Shown here: one piece after another, positions 1 through 7,480 of the stretch
How the letters are laid out: every line of letters starts with the position of its first letter
How positions within the stretch are numbered: position 1 is the stretch's first letter
Origin: Lysobacterales bacterium
Lineage (GTDB): Bacteria; Pseudomonadota; Gammaproteobacteria; Xanthomonadales; Ahniellaceae
Direction: 5' to 3'
Length of the DNA stretch: 64,000 nucleotides
Assembly (NCBI GenBank): GCA_016703225.1
Contig: JADJCM010000003.1
Location: 496,001-560,000 of the forward strand
Made by a program: the position numbers and the translations under genes
Notes under the pieces: model-generated
What the model saw: only the letters and a program-made list of their open reading frames with translations
The model's database searches: none
What the model was told of the DNA's origin: nothing

Positions 1-60
1 GAACTGCTCCGGCGCTCATGTCGTCGCGAGCTGGCCGGCTCTTTCATCGGTCATCGCGGC

Positions 61-88
61 AAAAAGAAACGCCCGGTGGTCCCGGGCG
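61..88 (-). terminator. Rho-independent terminator of the small lysine-rich gene
   Basis: Read on the minus strand, the arms CGCCCGG and CCGGGCG (plus-strand 70-88) form a GC-rich hairpin followed by TTTCTTTTT. It lies 20 bases after the stop codon of the small gene at 109-210, as expected for an intrinsic terminator. Confidence 0.75.
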
Positions 89-108
89 TCGTCATTGTAG
101 CGGTCGGC

Positions 109-210
109 TTACTTGCTGGCTTTCTTCGCGGCTTTTGCAGCCTTCTTTTCCTTGGGAGTCTTCTGCGGTGCCTTCTTTGCCTGCTTCTTTTGTTCCATGC
201 CCTTGGCCAT
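109..210 (-). CDS. Small lysine-rich basic protein (33 aa), unknown function
   Basis: A 33-residue product starting MAKGMEQKKQ and ending AAKKASK, with almost half its residues lysine and many alanines. It has no membrane segment or signal peptide. The ATG is preceded by GGAGAG at good spacing and the gene is followed by a strong intrinsic terminator, so it is a self-contained transcription unit despite its size. The composition suggests binding to nucleic acid or the ribosome, but this is inference from charge only. I do not recognise a named family. Confidence 0.6.
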   Translation of the reverse strand: MAKGMEQKKQAKKAPQKTPKEKKAAKAAKKASK

Positions 211-308
211 TGCGAACTCTCCAGTGAATGTGACCGCCGACGCCGATCGCCTGCGGCGGGCTCGATCCTAAACCGCCGCGTGGCGAATGCAATGGGTAGG
301 GGCAGTAC

Positions 309-800
309 TCAGCTGTCGAAATCGCCGCCGAACAGTCGGTCTGGATCCGAGTATTGGGCCACGCTTCCGTCGAACTCGCCGGAGAACAGCACATCGTCGG
401 CCGCCAATTGTGGCGTCGGCGCGATGATCGGACCGACCGCGGGTTCGCCGACGCGCCAGGCGGCGACGGCGAGCAAGGAGATGGCGCAGGCGGCGAATAC
501 CGGCGGCAAGGTGGCGGCCCTGAACCACTCGCCGATGCGTGCGGCCAGGCGCGGACGGCGCAGGTCGGCGAGATCGGACGCCAGGGCCTGTGACCAGTCT
601 GCGGTTGTCATCGAGATGCGCGCGGCGAGTGCTTGGTCCGACGAGCTGGCCAGCCCGGCAAGCGCGGCGTCGTGACGCGCGCCGAGGGACTCGCCACGAC
701 CGAGCGAGGCGAGTTCGTCCAGCGTCAGGCGACGATCGGCGTCCTGCGGCAGGCCGCGGGTGGCGTCGCGATACAGGGCGTTGAGGTTCAGCGGGTCCAT
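309..800 (-). CDS. Putative anti-sigma factor or membrane partner of ECF sigma (163 aa)
   Basis: It starts 3 bases after the stop codon of the sigma-factor gene at 804-1337 and is probably co-translated with it. The first ~90 residues are hydrophilic and helical, followed by one hydrophobic segment at about residues 93-117 (FRAATLPPVFAACAISLLAV) and a ~45-residue acidic tail. A soluble N-terminal region with a single membrane span immediately downstream of a sigma gene is the usual layout of anti-sigma regulators. I see no zinc-binding HxxxCxxC signature, so the assignment rests on context and topology. Confidence 0.55.
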   Translation of the reverse strand: MDPLNLNALYRDATRGLPQDADRRLTLDELASLGRGESLGARHDAALAGLASSSDQALAARISMTTADWSQALASDLADLRRPRLAARIGEWFRAATLPPVFAACAISLLAVAAWRVGEPAVGPIIAPTPQLAADDVLFSGEFDGSVAQYSDPDRLFGGDFDS

Positions 801-803
801 GGC

Positions 804-1337
804 TCAGTCCTCGATGGCATCCGCGCCCAACTCACGCAGGCGCGTCTTCAATTCCTCGATGCCGCGGTAGCACAGTTGTTGTGCGGCCGTGACACTCGAC
901 CCGGTCAGCCGGGCCACTTCGTCGGCGGTAAAACCCTGCAGGGCGAGCTGGACCGGGAGACGCCGGCGTTCCGGCAATTCCCCGATGCAGCGCATCAGCA
1001 GGTCCGACCACTGGCCCCGACCGGCCTGCGCTTCCGGCCGCAAGGGGCTGGAAACACTGGGGTCGAAGCCGGATTCGTCCTTGTCCTCGATGGATTCGGC
1101 ATGCCGGACCTGGGCCCGGCGCACTGCATCCACCACGGTCGTGACGACCACCTTCTGGATATAAGACGCAGCCGCGACGAGATTCTTGTCACTCTCCAGC
1201 GCCTTCCACAGTTTGATGCGCACTTCCTGCTCGATATCGTCGGCGTCCAGGCCCTGGTCGCGGCTGCAATGCACCTCGATCAGCATGCGCAGGCGCTTGC
1301 CGTGCTTTTCCAGCAATTCCTTGAGGGCGTCGCTCAT
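804..1337 (-). CDS. ECF-type RNA polymerase sigma factor (177 aa)
   Basis: The length and two-domain layout fit an extracytoplasmic-function sigma factor. Region 2 is seen around LDADDIEQEVRIKLWKAL (residues ~31-47) and AASYIQKVVVTTVVDAVRR. Region 4 with its helix-turn-helix is near the C-terminus (LQGFTADEVARLTGSSVTAA, then LCYRGIEELKTRL). It directs core polymerase to a specific regulon. The next gene, starting 3 bases after its stop, encodes a single-span membrane protein that may hold it inactive. The regulon cannot be deduced here. Confidence 0.85.
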   Translation of the reverse strand: MSDALKELLEKHGKRLRMLIEVHCSRDQGLDADDIEQEVRIKLWKALESDKNLVAAASYIQKVVVTTVVDAVRRAQVRHAESIEDKDESGFDPSVSSPLRPEAQAGRGQWSDLLMRCIGELPERRRLPVQLALQGFTADEVARLTGSSVTAAQQLCYRGIEELKTRLRELGADAIED

Positions 1338-1351
1338 ACCGACCGGACCCC

Positions 1352-1442
1352 CTCCCGGCCTCCCCCTTGCTGCGCAAAGGGGAGGAGACCAGCGGACATG
1401 GCCCCCTCCCTTGCGCGCAGCGCAGGGGAGGGTTGGGGTGGG
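1352..1442. repeat. Palindromic GC-rich intergenic repeat
   Basis: Two consecutive imperfect palindromes occupy the gap between the sigma gene and the deformylase gene: one around CTCCCCCTTGCTGCGCAAAG with GGGGAG, the next around CCCTCCCTTGCGCG with CGCAGGGGAGGG. They can form long GC-rich hairpins. This resembles the REP-like palindromes dispersed between genes in xanthomonads and may also act as a weak terminator. Confidence 0.55.
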
Positions 1443-1470
1443 GTGCAGTTGCTGGGCATCGCGACGCCGG

Positions 1471-2250
1471 TCATCCGAGGCCTGCCGTGAGCAGGGCGCG
1501 CAGGACCGGCTGGACCATCGCCGCGAGTTCGTCGCGGTACGCGAAGCTGTCTTCGTCCATGTAGCTGCACTGGGCCATTTCCAGTTGCACCGCCTCGATG
1601 CCGCGCGCGGGCTCGGCGTAGTGGCGGGTGATGTAGCCGCCCTTGAAGCGGCCGTTGATCACGTGGCTGAACGCGGACTGGCCCTCGAGCAGGTTGCGCA
1701 TGCGCGTGGTTAGCGCCGCGCCCGCCGAGGCGCCATCGGCGGTGCCGAGGTTGAGGTCGGGCAGGCGGCCGTCGAAGAACATCGGCACCTGTGAGCGGAT
1801 CGAGTGCGCTTCCCACAGCAGCACGCGGCCGTGCACGGCGTGCACGCGCGCAATCTCGGCCGCCAGCGCCTCGTGGTAAGGGCGCCAGTAGGTGTCGACG
1901 CGAGCGCGAATCTCGTCGGCCTCGGGCTCACCACCGTCGAGGTACACCGGCTCGCCGTCGAAGCGGGTCGTCGGCACCAGGCCGGTTTCGCGGCGCCCGG
2001 GATAGAGCGCGATGCCATCCGGTGGCCGGTTGAGATCCACGACATAACGCGAATGCGCCGGCACCAGCATCGACGCGCCAAGTTCCGCGCGCGCGAAGCC
2101 GTAGAGCCGGCTGATATGCCAGTCGGTATCCGGTGCGAGCTGCGCCCGCGGCTGCAGGCGCGCCCGGATCGGTTCCGGGATGAAGCTGCCATCGTGCGGA
2201 CAGCTGAGGATCAGCGGCGAGGTGCCGCGGTGCAGGGAGACGATGTCCAT
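1471..2250 (-). CDS. hutG: N-formylglutamate amidohydrolase (deformylase) family protein
   Basis: A 259-residue protein starting MDIVSLHRGTSP. The N-terminal LILSCPHDGSFIP, the TDWHISRLY and VVDLNRPPDG blocks, VLLWEAHSI and the C-terminal AVQLEMAQCSYMDE are hallmarks of the family that hydrolyses N-formyl-L-glutamate to formate and glutamate, the last step of one histidine-degradation route. Length is normal. No other hut genes lie nearby, so the physiological substrate is less certain than the family. The ATG at 2248-2250 is chosen because family homology begins there. Confidence 0.82.
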   Translation of the reverse strand: MDIVSLHRGTSPLILSCPHDGSFIPEPIRARLQPRAQLAPDTDWHISRLYGFARAELGASMLVPAHSRYVVDLNRPPDGIALYPGRRETGLVPTTRFDGEPVYLDGGEPEADEIRARVDTYWRPYHEALAAEIARVHAVHGRVLLWEAHSIRSQVPMFFDGRLPDLNLGTADGASAGAALTTRMRNLLEGQSAFSHVINGRFKGGYITRHYAEPARGIEAVQLEMAQCSYMDEDSFAYRDELAAMVQPVLRALLTAGLG

Positions 2251-2312
2251 GTTGGTGATTGTCGCATCCCGAAGTTCTTGCGAGACTTCCCGCCATTCTG
2301 ACGGAGAGTCCC

Positions 2313-3065
2313 ATGCGCCTGCACCGTACCCTGATGCTGTCCCTGTCGATTGCCGCGCTCCTGGCCTGCGACAGGCAGGAGGAAACAGAGCGACCGGTGG
2401 CCGTACCCGAAGCCGCCCCACCCGCCGAAGAAATGCCGGTGCAGGAACCGGCACCGGATGAGATGGCGGCCGCGGATCCGCTGGTCCACCACAAGTGGAC
2501 GCTGTCCGACGATGCGGCGCGCGTCGACGCTCGCGCCAACATCTACCTCGCTGGGCAAGCAGAGGCGCCGGCAGCCGACCCCGGGCAGGGCATGTTGCCG
2601 GTCGCGATCAACTTGGCTACCGCCACCACCATCCAGTTTCCGGTGATCGAAGGCCTGCTCGGCTGCGCCGGCGGCGAACCGGTCGATGGCCCGGACGGTG
2701 GCCAGTGTGTGTCGCCGTCGACCGACATCACCGCCAAGAACGGCTACTCGGGTTCGAAGTCGAGCAACCGCTCGCTGTTCCTGGTCGGCGTGTTCCCAGT
2801 CGATCCGAAACCGGAAGTGGAAGTCGAGGCGGGTGTCGCACCCGAGACCGACAGCGAAGCGCGCATCGCGCCGAAGGCGAACCAGGTATTCGTGATCGGT
2901 GATGGCAAGACCGCCGACGGCCAGCTGCAGTCCTTCGTCAAACCCGAAGGCGCGACCACGCTCTACCTCGGCTTCGCCGATGCTGGCGGCTTCTACGGTG
3001 AGCCCGGCGCCTACGAAGACAACGTCGGCTACTTGCGCTACACGTACTCGCTCGACCCGAAGTAG
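2313..3065 (+). CDS. Putative lipoprotein (250 aa), unknown function
   Basis: The N-terminus is a lipoprotein signal peptide: a basic start, a hydrophobic core and the lipobox LLAC with the lipidated cysteine at residue 19, followed by an acidic and proline-rich linker. The remaining ~200 residues have no family I recognise; GCAGGEPVDGPDGGQC contains a cysteine pair that could form a disulfide. The ATG has an upstream ACGGAGAG ribosome binding site. The gene is divergent from the deformylase gene. Likely attached to the inner leaflet of the outer membrane or the periplasmic face. Confidence 0.7.
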   Translation: MRLHRTLMLSLSIAALLACDRQEETERPVAVPEAAPPAEEMPVQEPAPDEMAAADPLVHHKWTLSDDAARVDARANIYLAGQAEAPAADPGQGMLPVAINLATATTIQFPVIEGLLGCAGGEPVDGPDGGQCVSPSTDITAKNGYSGSKSSNRSLFLVGVFPVDPKPEVEVEAGVAPETDSEARIAPKANQVFVIGDGKTADGQLQSFVKPEGATTLYLGFADAGGFYGEPGAYEDNVGYLRYTYSLDPK

Positions 3066-3076
3066 CCCTGCGCCGT

Positions 3077-3553
3077 TCAGGCGCCGCGCACCATGATCGT
3101 CAGTCCCTTGAGGAAATTGCGCAGGATCTGGTCGCCGCAGGCGCGGTAGTTGCGGTGATCGGCCTGGCGGAAGAAGGCCGACAATTCAGGTTTCGACACC
3201 GGGAAGCCGACCTCCTCGAAGGCCTGGTGCATGTCGGCATCCTGCAACTCGAACGCCACGCGCAGCTTCTTCAGCACGAGGTTGTTGCTGATGCGCTTCT
3301 CGACCGGCCGCGGCGGCCGGCTGGTGTCGCGACCGCGGCGGTGGATGATCAGCCCGTCGAGGAAATGCGCGAGCACGGCATCGCTGCACTCGACATGCCC
3401 GGGATCATCGTCGCGCTTCAGGAACCCCTGCACCTGATCCTTGTCGATCGCGAAACCGGCATCGGCCAACTTGGCGATATCGATCACCATCTGGTCGCTG
3501 AGATCCAGCATGTAGCGGATGCTGCGCAGTACGTCGTTGTGGATCATGGCCAT
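3077..3553 (-). CDS. DUF1456 (YehS-like) family protein
   Basis: The product starts MAMIHNDVLRSIRYMLDLSD and contains two tandem copies of the ~70-residue DUF1456 module. The first runs over residues ~4-70, ending in FLDGLIIHRRG. The second begins NNLVLKKLRVAFELQDADM and ends FLKGLTIMVRGA. This two-copy arrangement and the ~158-residue length match E. coli YehS, whose function is unknown. An internal ATG (MIHNDV, 3547) is the alternative start. Its start-codon region is closely copied inside the 674-bp repeats at 5.5-7.7 kb. Confidence 0.85.
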   Translation of the reverse strand: MAMIHNDVLRSIRYMLDLSDQMVIDIAKLADAGFAIDKDQVQGFLKRDDDPGHVECSDAVLAHFLDGLIIHRRGRDTSRPPRPVEKRISNNLVLKKLRVAFELQDADMHQAFEEVGFPVSKPELSAFFRQADHRNYRACGDQILRNFLKGLTIMVRGA

Positions 3554-3671
3554 TCCGGAACGTTGGGGCCGCGATCCTACTGGAAGAGCCAAAGTGGCCC
3601 GAAGCCGGCGCCCGATGCGTTCACAGGACGATGTCTCAGTCAGCACCGCGGGATCGGTGCGCAGGGGAGCG

Positions 3672-3706
3672 TTGTTGAACACGCTGTGATTCCGTACAAT
3701 GTACGG
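3672..3706 (+). promoter_or_regulatory. Promoter and palindromic operator of the DUF1778/GNAT toxin-antitoxin pair
   Basis: A likely -35 TTGTTG (3672-3677), 17-bp spacer and -10 TACAAT (3695-3700) lie upstream of the antitoxin. The -10 is embedded in the perfect palindrome CCGTACAATGTACGG (3692-3706). Ribbon-helix-helix antitoxins repress their own operons through such palindromes, so this is the probable autoregulatory site. Confidence 0.65.
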
Positions 3707-3726
3707 GAGTAGCGCCGAGGTCGCCG

Positions 3727-4005
3727 ATGAACGCCGCCACCGATCGCCTGGATATCCGACTGCCGCCCGACGAGAAGCGGGTGCTGGCGCGTGCTGCGCA
3801 GCTGGAAGGGGTGAAGGTGAGTCAGTTTGTTCTGGCGCCTGCCCTTGAGCGCGCCCGCCAGGTGATTGCTGATGCTGAGCAGCTGACGGTTTCGGCGAAG
3901 GCCTATCAGGACGTGCTCGACGCGCTCGCGAATCCGCCGCCGCCGACCGCGGCATTGATCCTGTCCATGCGCGACTACGAAGCCGCTGGCATCCAGTGGC
4001 GCTGA
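3727..4005 (+). CDS. DUF1778-family antitoxin (ribbon-helix-helix, TacA-like)
   Basis: A 92-residue protein. The N-terminal DRLDIRLPPDEKRVLARAAQ is the ribbon-helix-helix DNA-binding segment of DUF1778 antitoxins, and the C-terminal half (KAYQDVLDALANPPPPTAAL) is the region that usually wraps the cognate acetyltransferase toxin. It overlaps the toxin gene by 10 bases, typical for such pairs. It neutralises the toxin and, with it, represses the promoter at the palindrome just upstream. Confidence 0.88.
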   Translation: MNAATDRLDIRLPPDEKRVLARAAQLEGVKVSQFVLAPALERARQVIADAEQLTVSAKAYQDVLDALANPPPPTAALILSMRDYEAAGIQWR

Positions 4006-4559
4006 TCATTTGCGCACTCGACAAGTCTGCGCACGATCGAGCTGCCTTTCAGTGCGGGAATCCGGATCTTGACGAGTTCCTGCAGACCAAAGCCGCGAAG
4101 CATCAATCGCAGCGGATCTCGCGAACTTTCGTGCTCGTTTCCGAAGCTGATCCGAGACGCATTCTGGGCTACTACAGCCTCAGCAATTGTCAGATCGACC
4201 GTCAACTGCTGAGTGAAGATGTCGGCAAGACGCTGCCCCGACATCCCATCCCCGCCGTGATGCTGGGCCGACTCGCGGTGGACAGGCGCGAACAGGGCAA
4301 GCAATTGGGAACTTGGTTGCTGATGGATGCCTTGAAGAGGACAGTGCTGGTCGGCCAGCAGAGCGGAGTTTTTGCGCTGGTGGTCGATGCCGTCGACGCC
4401 AAGGCCCGAGATTTCTACCTTCGGCACGGATTCCTTGTGATTACCGACCGACCGATGACGTTGTATCTGCCACTCGAAACCGGCCTTCGCGCCATGCGTG
4501 CGATTCAGCACGACACCACCGCTGCGGGCTCGGCCGGGAACCTATCCGGCAACAAGTGA
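3996..4559 (+). CDS. GNAT-family acetyltransferase toxin (TacT/AtaT-like)
   Basis: The gene starts with GTG inside the end of the antitoxin gene. The protein shows the toxin-type GNAT pattern: FQCGNPDLDEFLQ near the N-terminus, the GYYSLSN strand, the acetyl-CoA binding loop VDRREQGKQLGTWLL (residues ~95-109) and the C-terminal ARDFYLRHGF with the tyrosine that commonly acts in catalysis. Known members acetylate the amino group of aminoacyl-tRNAs and stop translation; the target tRNA is not predictable here. Length (187 aa) is slightly long because of a ~20-residue C-terminal tail. Confidence 0.88.
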   Translation: MALIICALDKSAHDRAAFQCGNPDLDEFLQTKAAKHQSQRISRTFVLVSEADPRRILGYYSLSNCQIDRQLLSEDVGKTLPRHPIPAVMLGRLAVDRREQGKQLGTWLLMDALKRTVLVGQQSGVFALVVDAVDAKARDFYLRHGFLVITDRPMTLYLPLETGLRAMRAIQHDTTAAGSAGNLSGNK

Positions 4560-4652
4560 CAAGGGCCAGTCGAGCGGTTGCAGCATGATGCGGGCGCGGG
4601 AAGGTGGCGTCCGCCGATTGCGAGTCTGATGATGCGTCCTCGTGCCGGATGG

Positions 4653-5540
4653 CTAGGTAATCGTCTTCTGCCGCTGCCCTGCATCGAAATCCATCAGGAA
4701 CTTCGCCGAGATCATGGTCAGCCAAGTGTTCAAGGGCAGGGCAATCAGAATCCAGTGCGTTGCCATCCAGTCGATCAGGCCGGCGACTGCGAGCAAGTTC
4801 GATCCGGCGCCCTCCCCGGTTGCTGAGAGGGTGTGCTGCAGCTGCGGCCAGACGTAGATCGAAGCCAGCATGGACAGCACCAGCGGTGGCGCCAGCCACG
4901 CCAGGATCTCCCCAAGGTGCAGATCGAGGATGATCCACGCCGCGATGAAGTCCGGTCTGGCTCGACGACGGATCTCCGCGACGAACGACGACAGCGGCGC
5001 GCGATGGATCACGAGCGCGAGCACCGCGCCGGTGACAATGGCATCGAGCAGGTAATGGCTCAAGCCGACGGCCGCCTCCCACGGCCATCGTCCTGGAGTC
5101 AGCGCCGCGAGCAGAAAACCACCCACCGGGAGCGCAACGAGCCCCGCGAGGAACAGCGCTGCGTGCTGCCATCCCGGCCATCGCAGGCTGCGGCGAAATC
5201 CGGGTTGCGTTGCGCTAAGGGAGTCGACGTTCAGTGCCAGCACCGGCAGCAGGCAGGTAGCCAGCGTGCAGGCTGCGCCGATCGCGAGCAGCCAGGCGTC
5301 GGGCAGGCCAAATGCAAGCGCGAACGCGAGCGGTGCAGCGGGAGCGATGCTCAGCCACAGCATGCTCGTGCAGAAGTAGTTTCTCGATGCCCATGCGATC
5401 GAGCGCGTTGCGTTGGCTGCAGCAGCATGCAGCGATAGTCGACGCAGCAAAGCATGGAACAGACGGGCGCCGAGCCAGAACAGCGCAGCCAGGCTCGTGA
5501 CGGCGAGCGGGATGAATGCCGACAGCGAGCCGGGCAGCAA
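4653..5540 (-). CDS. Polytopic membrane protein, unknown function (295 aa)
   Basis: Six or more hydrophobic segments are visible, for example LAVTSLAALFWLGARLF, LLAIGAACTLATCLLPVLAL, AALFLAGLVALPVGGFLLAAL and WILIALPLNTWLTMI. I do not recognise a family. The only long start is a TTG at 5540 with no clear ribosome binding site, and this codon abuts the end of the 674-bp repeat copy 1. The native 5' end and promoter may therefore have been replaced or truncated by the event that created the repeat. Confidence 0.55.
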   Translation of the reverse strand: MLPGSLSAFIPLAVTSLAALFWLGARLFHALLRRLSLHAAAANATRSIAWASRNYFCTSMLWLSIAPAAPLAFALAFGLPDAWLLAIGAACTLATCLLPVLALNVDSLSATQPGFRRSLRWPGWQHAALFLAGLVALPVGGFLLAALTPGRWPWEAAVGLSHYLLDAIVTGAVLALVIHRAPLSSFVAEIRRRARPDFIAAWIILDLHLGEILAWLAPPLVLSMLASIYVWPQLQHTLSATGEGAGSNLLAVAGLIDWMATHWILIALPLNTWLTMISAKFLMDFDAGQRQKTIT

Positions 5541-5607
5541 GGATGGGGCAATCGACTTGGTTGGCAGTGCTAGACCAGGGTTGGACTGCCTCTGGGGCCG
5601 CGGTGCG

Positions 5608-5727
5608 CTACTTGCCAGATCCGCAGCCTTGAAAGACCCACGTCAGGAACCGCTGCACCATGATACTGATCGCCCTCGCTGGTGGTGGCCGGGGGCGCGC
5701 GGTGCGCAGTACGTCGTTGTGGATCAT
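5608..5727 (-). pseudogene. DUF1456 (YehS-like) remnant inside repeat copy 1
   Basis: The fragment begins MIHNDVLR, identical to the start of the intact gene at 3077-3547, then jumps to ISIMVQRFL, which resembles its end (LTIMVRGA), and stops at 5608. The central ~120 codons are missing. The match extends upstream of the start codon, so this is a decayed copy of a whole gene and not chance similarity. Confidence 0.6.
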
Positions 5728-5809
5728 GCGGATTCCGGAACGGTCAGGGACGCGATCGTAACGGAAGAAGCGGATCACGCCCTGCCACCACGCCGGAGCT
5801 GCGGTCATT

Positions 5810-5937
5810 CCTTCTCCCGCCGGGAGAAGGTGCCCGTAGGGCGGATGAGGGGCTCTTGACTGGTGATCTTTGTGCGCGCACATCAAGGGCATCCCTCATC
5901 CGACGCTGCGCGCCACCTTCTCCCGGTGGGAGAAGGG
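5810..5937. repeat. Hairpin-forming CTTCTCCC repeat (MITE/REP-like)
   Basis: CCTTCTCCCGCCGGGAGAAG at the left and CCACCTTCTCCCGGTGGGAG at the right are themselves palindromes. GGCGGATGAGGG on the left pairs with CCCTCATCCG on the right, giving a nested ~128-bp inverted repeat. Repeats with this core are widely dispersed between genes in xanthomonads. It occurs again at 7285-7412 within repeat copy 2. Confidence 0.75.
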
Positions 5938-6005
5938 AAGAATTTGATCGGTTCTCTCGCCAGAGAACGAATCGGGGAACGCGTGACGGCGATGCAGTCG
6001 AGCCG

Positions 6006-6213
6006 TTAAAGCGCAAAGCGCCCCGGCAAATAGGGGCGCGGATCAATCGCGCCGTCCACGCCCGAGCATCTGCGCCGCGAGCAGTTCGGCGGTGGCGTTG
6101 GACATGCTCATGCCGAGCATGCCGTGGCCGGTGGCGAACCAGAGGTTGGCGATGCGGGTCGAGGGGCCAATGATCGGCAGGTCGTCGGGGGTCATCGGAC
6201 GCCAGCCCCACCA
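6006..6213 (-). pseudogene. Duplicated 3' end of dadA (copy 1)
   Basis: This matches codons ~347-415 of the intact dadA at 7481-8728, including the stop codon, but has no 5' part. A one-base length difference (GTCCACGCCC versus GTCCTGCCC on the plus strand) shifts its frame. It cannot encode a functional enzyme; it marks the dadA side of the repeat. Confidence 0.9.
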
Positions 6214-6271
6214 AGGCGAGACCGGGTTGCTTCGAGGGAATGGGGTAAGAGAGCGCGCGAAATCCGGCCGA

Positions 6272-7000
6272 TTACTGTTGCCTCGCTACGCGTGCGCTGC
6301 CAACAACTCGCTCGAGAACGGCGAAACCTTCGTCTTCGCTGGATTTCATGATTGTGCCCTGCACTATGACGATTTCCAATCCGATGAGCTTGGCAGTGGA
6401 AAGCATGAGCATGTCCTTGCCACGTGAAGTAACGGCGAACAGATCTCCGGAACAGCCGATGCCACAGCTGTATTCCCTCACCGGGACGGCACCTAGCTGA
6501 CCGAGTTGGCTGTGGATGGACTCGCGGGTCTCCTGAAGGGCCAGATCTTTGGTTTCCGCTTCGACGAATCCGGCGGACATCACGCTCATCGACCGGGTGC
6601 CCGCCCAATCCGCAGTCAAGAGCTGAAGTGCAGGGTTGTTCGACTGCACGATTGCCCAATCCGACGGAACATCGGCGGCGTACCTTCCGTCTGCACTCGT
6701 GATCACTTTGTCTGGACCAGAGAACCTGGCGTTCCAGTCGCTGCATTGTCCGAGCATAAGCAGCAGGGCCAGCACATTGAATGCTGAGAGGTAGGACAGC
6801 CAATTCCTGTTTGCTTTCGGTATCAGGTAGAGCGTCGCAAGCAACGCAAAGCTCAGCATGACAGACAAGATCTCGCCGCCGATGACGAGTGCGCGATTGC
6901 CATCCGGAATCTGGTCGTGGCGGGCGAGCCCCTGAAAGCCGCAGAGTACCGAGAGCACCAGCGCGCCCAACAGCAGGAGGACTACTTTGAGCTTGTTCAC
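6272..7000 (-). CDS. Membrane-anchored protein, unknown function (242 aa)
   Basis: The gene starts with GTG (6998-7000) preceded by GGAGATCT. Three hydrophobic segments are seen at about residues 5-25, 38-60 and 66-85, then a ~150-residue soluble domain starting near DGRYAADVPSDWAIVQSNNP and containing a CGIGC cysteine pair. The D-x-x-Y-x-A-D-V-P-x-x-W pattern recalls small PsbP-like lipoprotein domains, but I cannot assign a family. The gene is enclosed between the two direct repeats, so it may be mobile or duplicated cargo. The start is only 13 bases from repeat copy 2. Confidence 0.6.
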   Translation of the reverse strand: MNKLKVVLLLLGALVLSVLCGFQGLARHDQIPDGNRALVIGGEILSVMLSFALLATLYLIPKANRNWLSYLSAFNVLALLLMLGQCSDWNARFSGPDKVITSADGRYAADVPSDWAIVQSNNPALQLLTADWAGTRSMSVMSAGFVEAETKDLALQETRESIHSQLGQLGAVPVREYSCGIGCSGDLFAVTSRGKDMLMLSTAKLIGLEIVIVQGTIMKSSEDEGFAVLERVVGSARVARQQ

Positions 7001-7082
7001 TCAGATCTCCGGTAAGGATGGGGCAATCGACTTGGTTGGCAGTGCTAGACCAGGGTTGGACTGCCTCTGGGGCCGCGGTGCG

Positions 7083-7202
7083 CTACTTGCCAGATCCGCA
7101 GCCTTGAAAGACCCACGTCAGGAACCGCTGCACCATGATACTGATCGCCCTCGCTGGTGGTGGCCGGGGGCGAGAGGTGCGCAGTACGTCGTTGTGGATC
7201 AT
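7083..7202 (-). pseudogene. DUF1456 (YehS-like) remnant inside repeat copy 2
   Basis: Equivalent to 5608-5727: it starts MIHNDVLR, lacks the centre of the family, and ends SIMVQRFLTW...GSGK before a stop. The same internal deletion in both repeats shows that the decay came before the duplication. Confidence 0.6.
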
Positions 7203-7284
7203 GCGGATTCCGGAACGGTCAGGGACGCGATCGTAACGGAAGAAGCGGATCACGCCCTGCCACCACGCCGGAGCTGCGGTCATT

Positions 7285-7412
7285 CCTTCTCCCGCCGGGA
7301 GAAGGTGCCCGTAGGGCGGATGAGGGGCTCTTGACTGGTGATCTTTGTGCGCGCACATCAAGGGCATCCCTCATCCGGCGCTGCGCGCCACCTTCTCCCG
7401 GTGGGAGAAGGG
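7285..7412. repeat. Hairpin-forming CTTCTCCC repeat (MITE/REP-like), second copy
   Basis: Same nested palindrome as 5810-5937 with one visible difference (CATCCGG instead of CATCCGA). It lies ~70 bp after the dadA stop codon and may end dadA transcription. Confidence 0.75.
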
Positions 7413-7480
7413 AAGAATTTGATCGGTTCTCTCGCCAGAGAACGAATCGGGGAACGCGTGACGGCGATGCAGTCGAGCCG

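Larger units (their letters stand above)
5539..6213. repeat. 674-bp direct repeat, copy 1
   Basis: Nearly identical to 7014-7687 (about 98% by eye, with one single-base length difference). Most mismatches lie in the dadA-derived part. From right to left it contains the last ~69 codons of dadA, a 128-bp hairpin-forming repeat, a broken DUF1456 fragment and ~70 bp of unique sequence ending exactly at the start of the neighbouring membrane-protein gene. It explains the otherwise gene-free 5541-6271 stretch. Confidence 0.95.
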
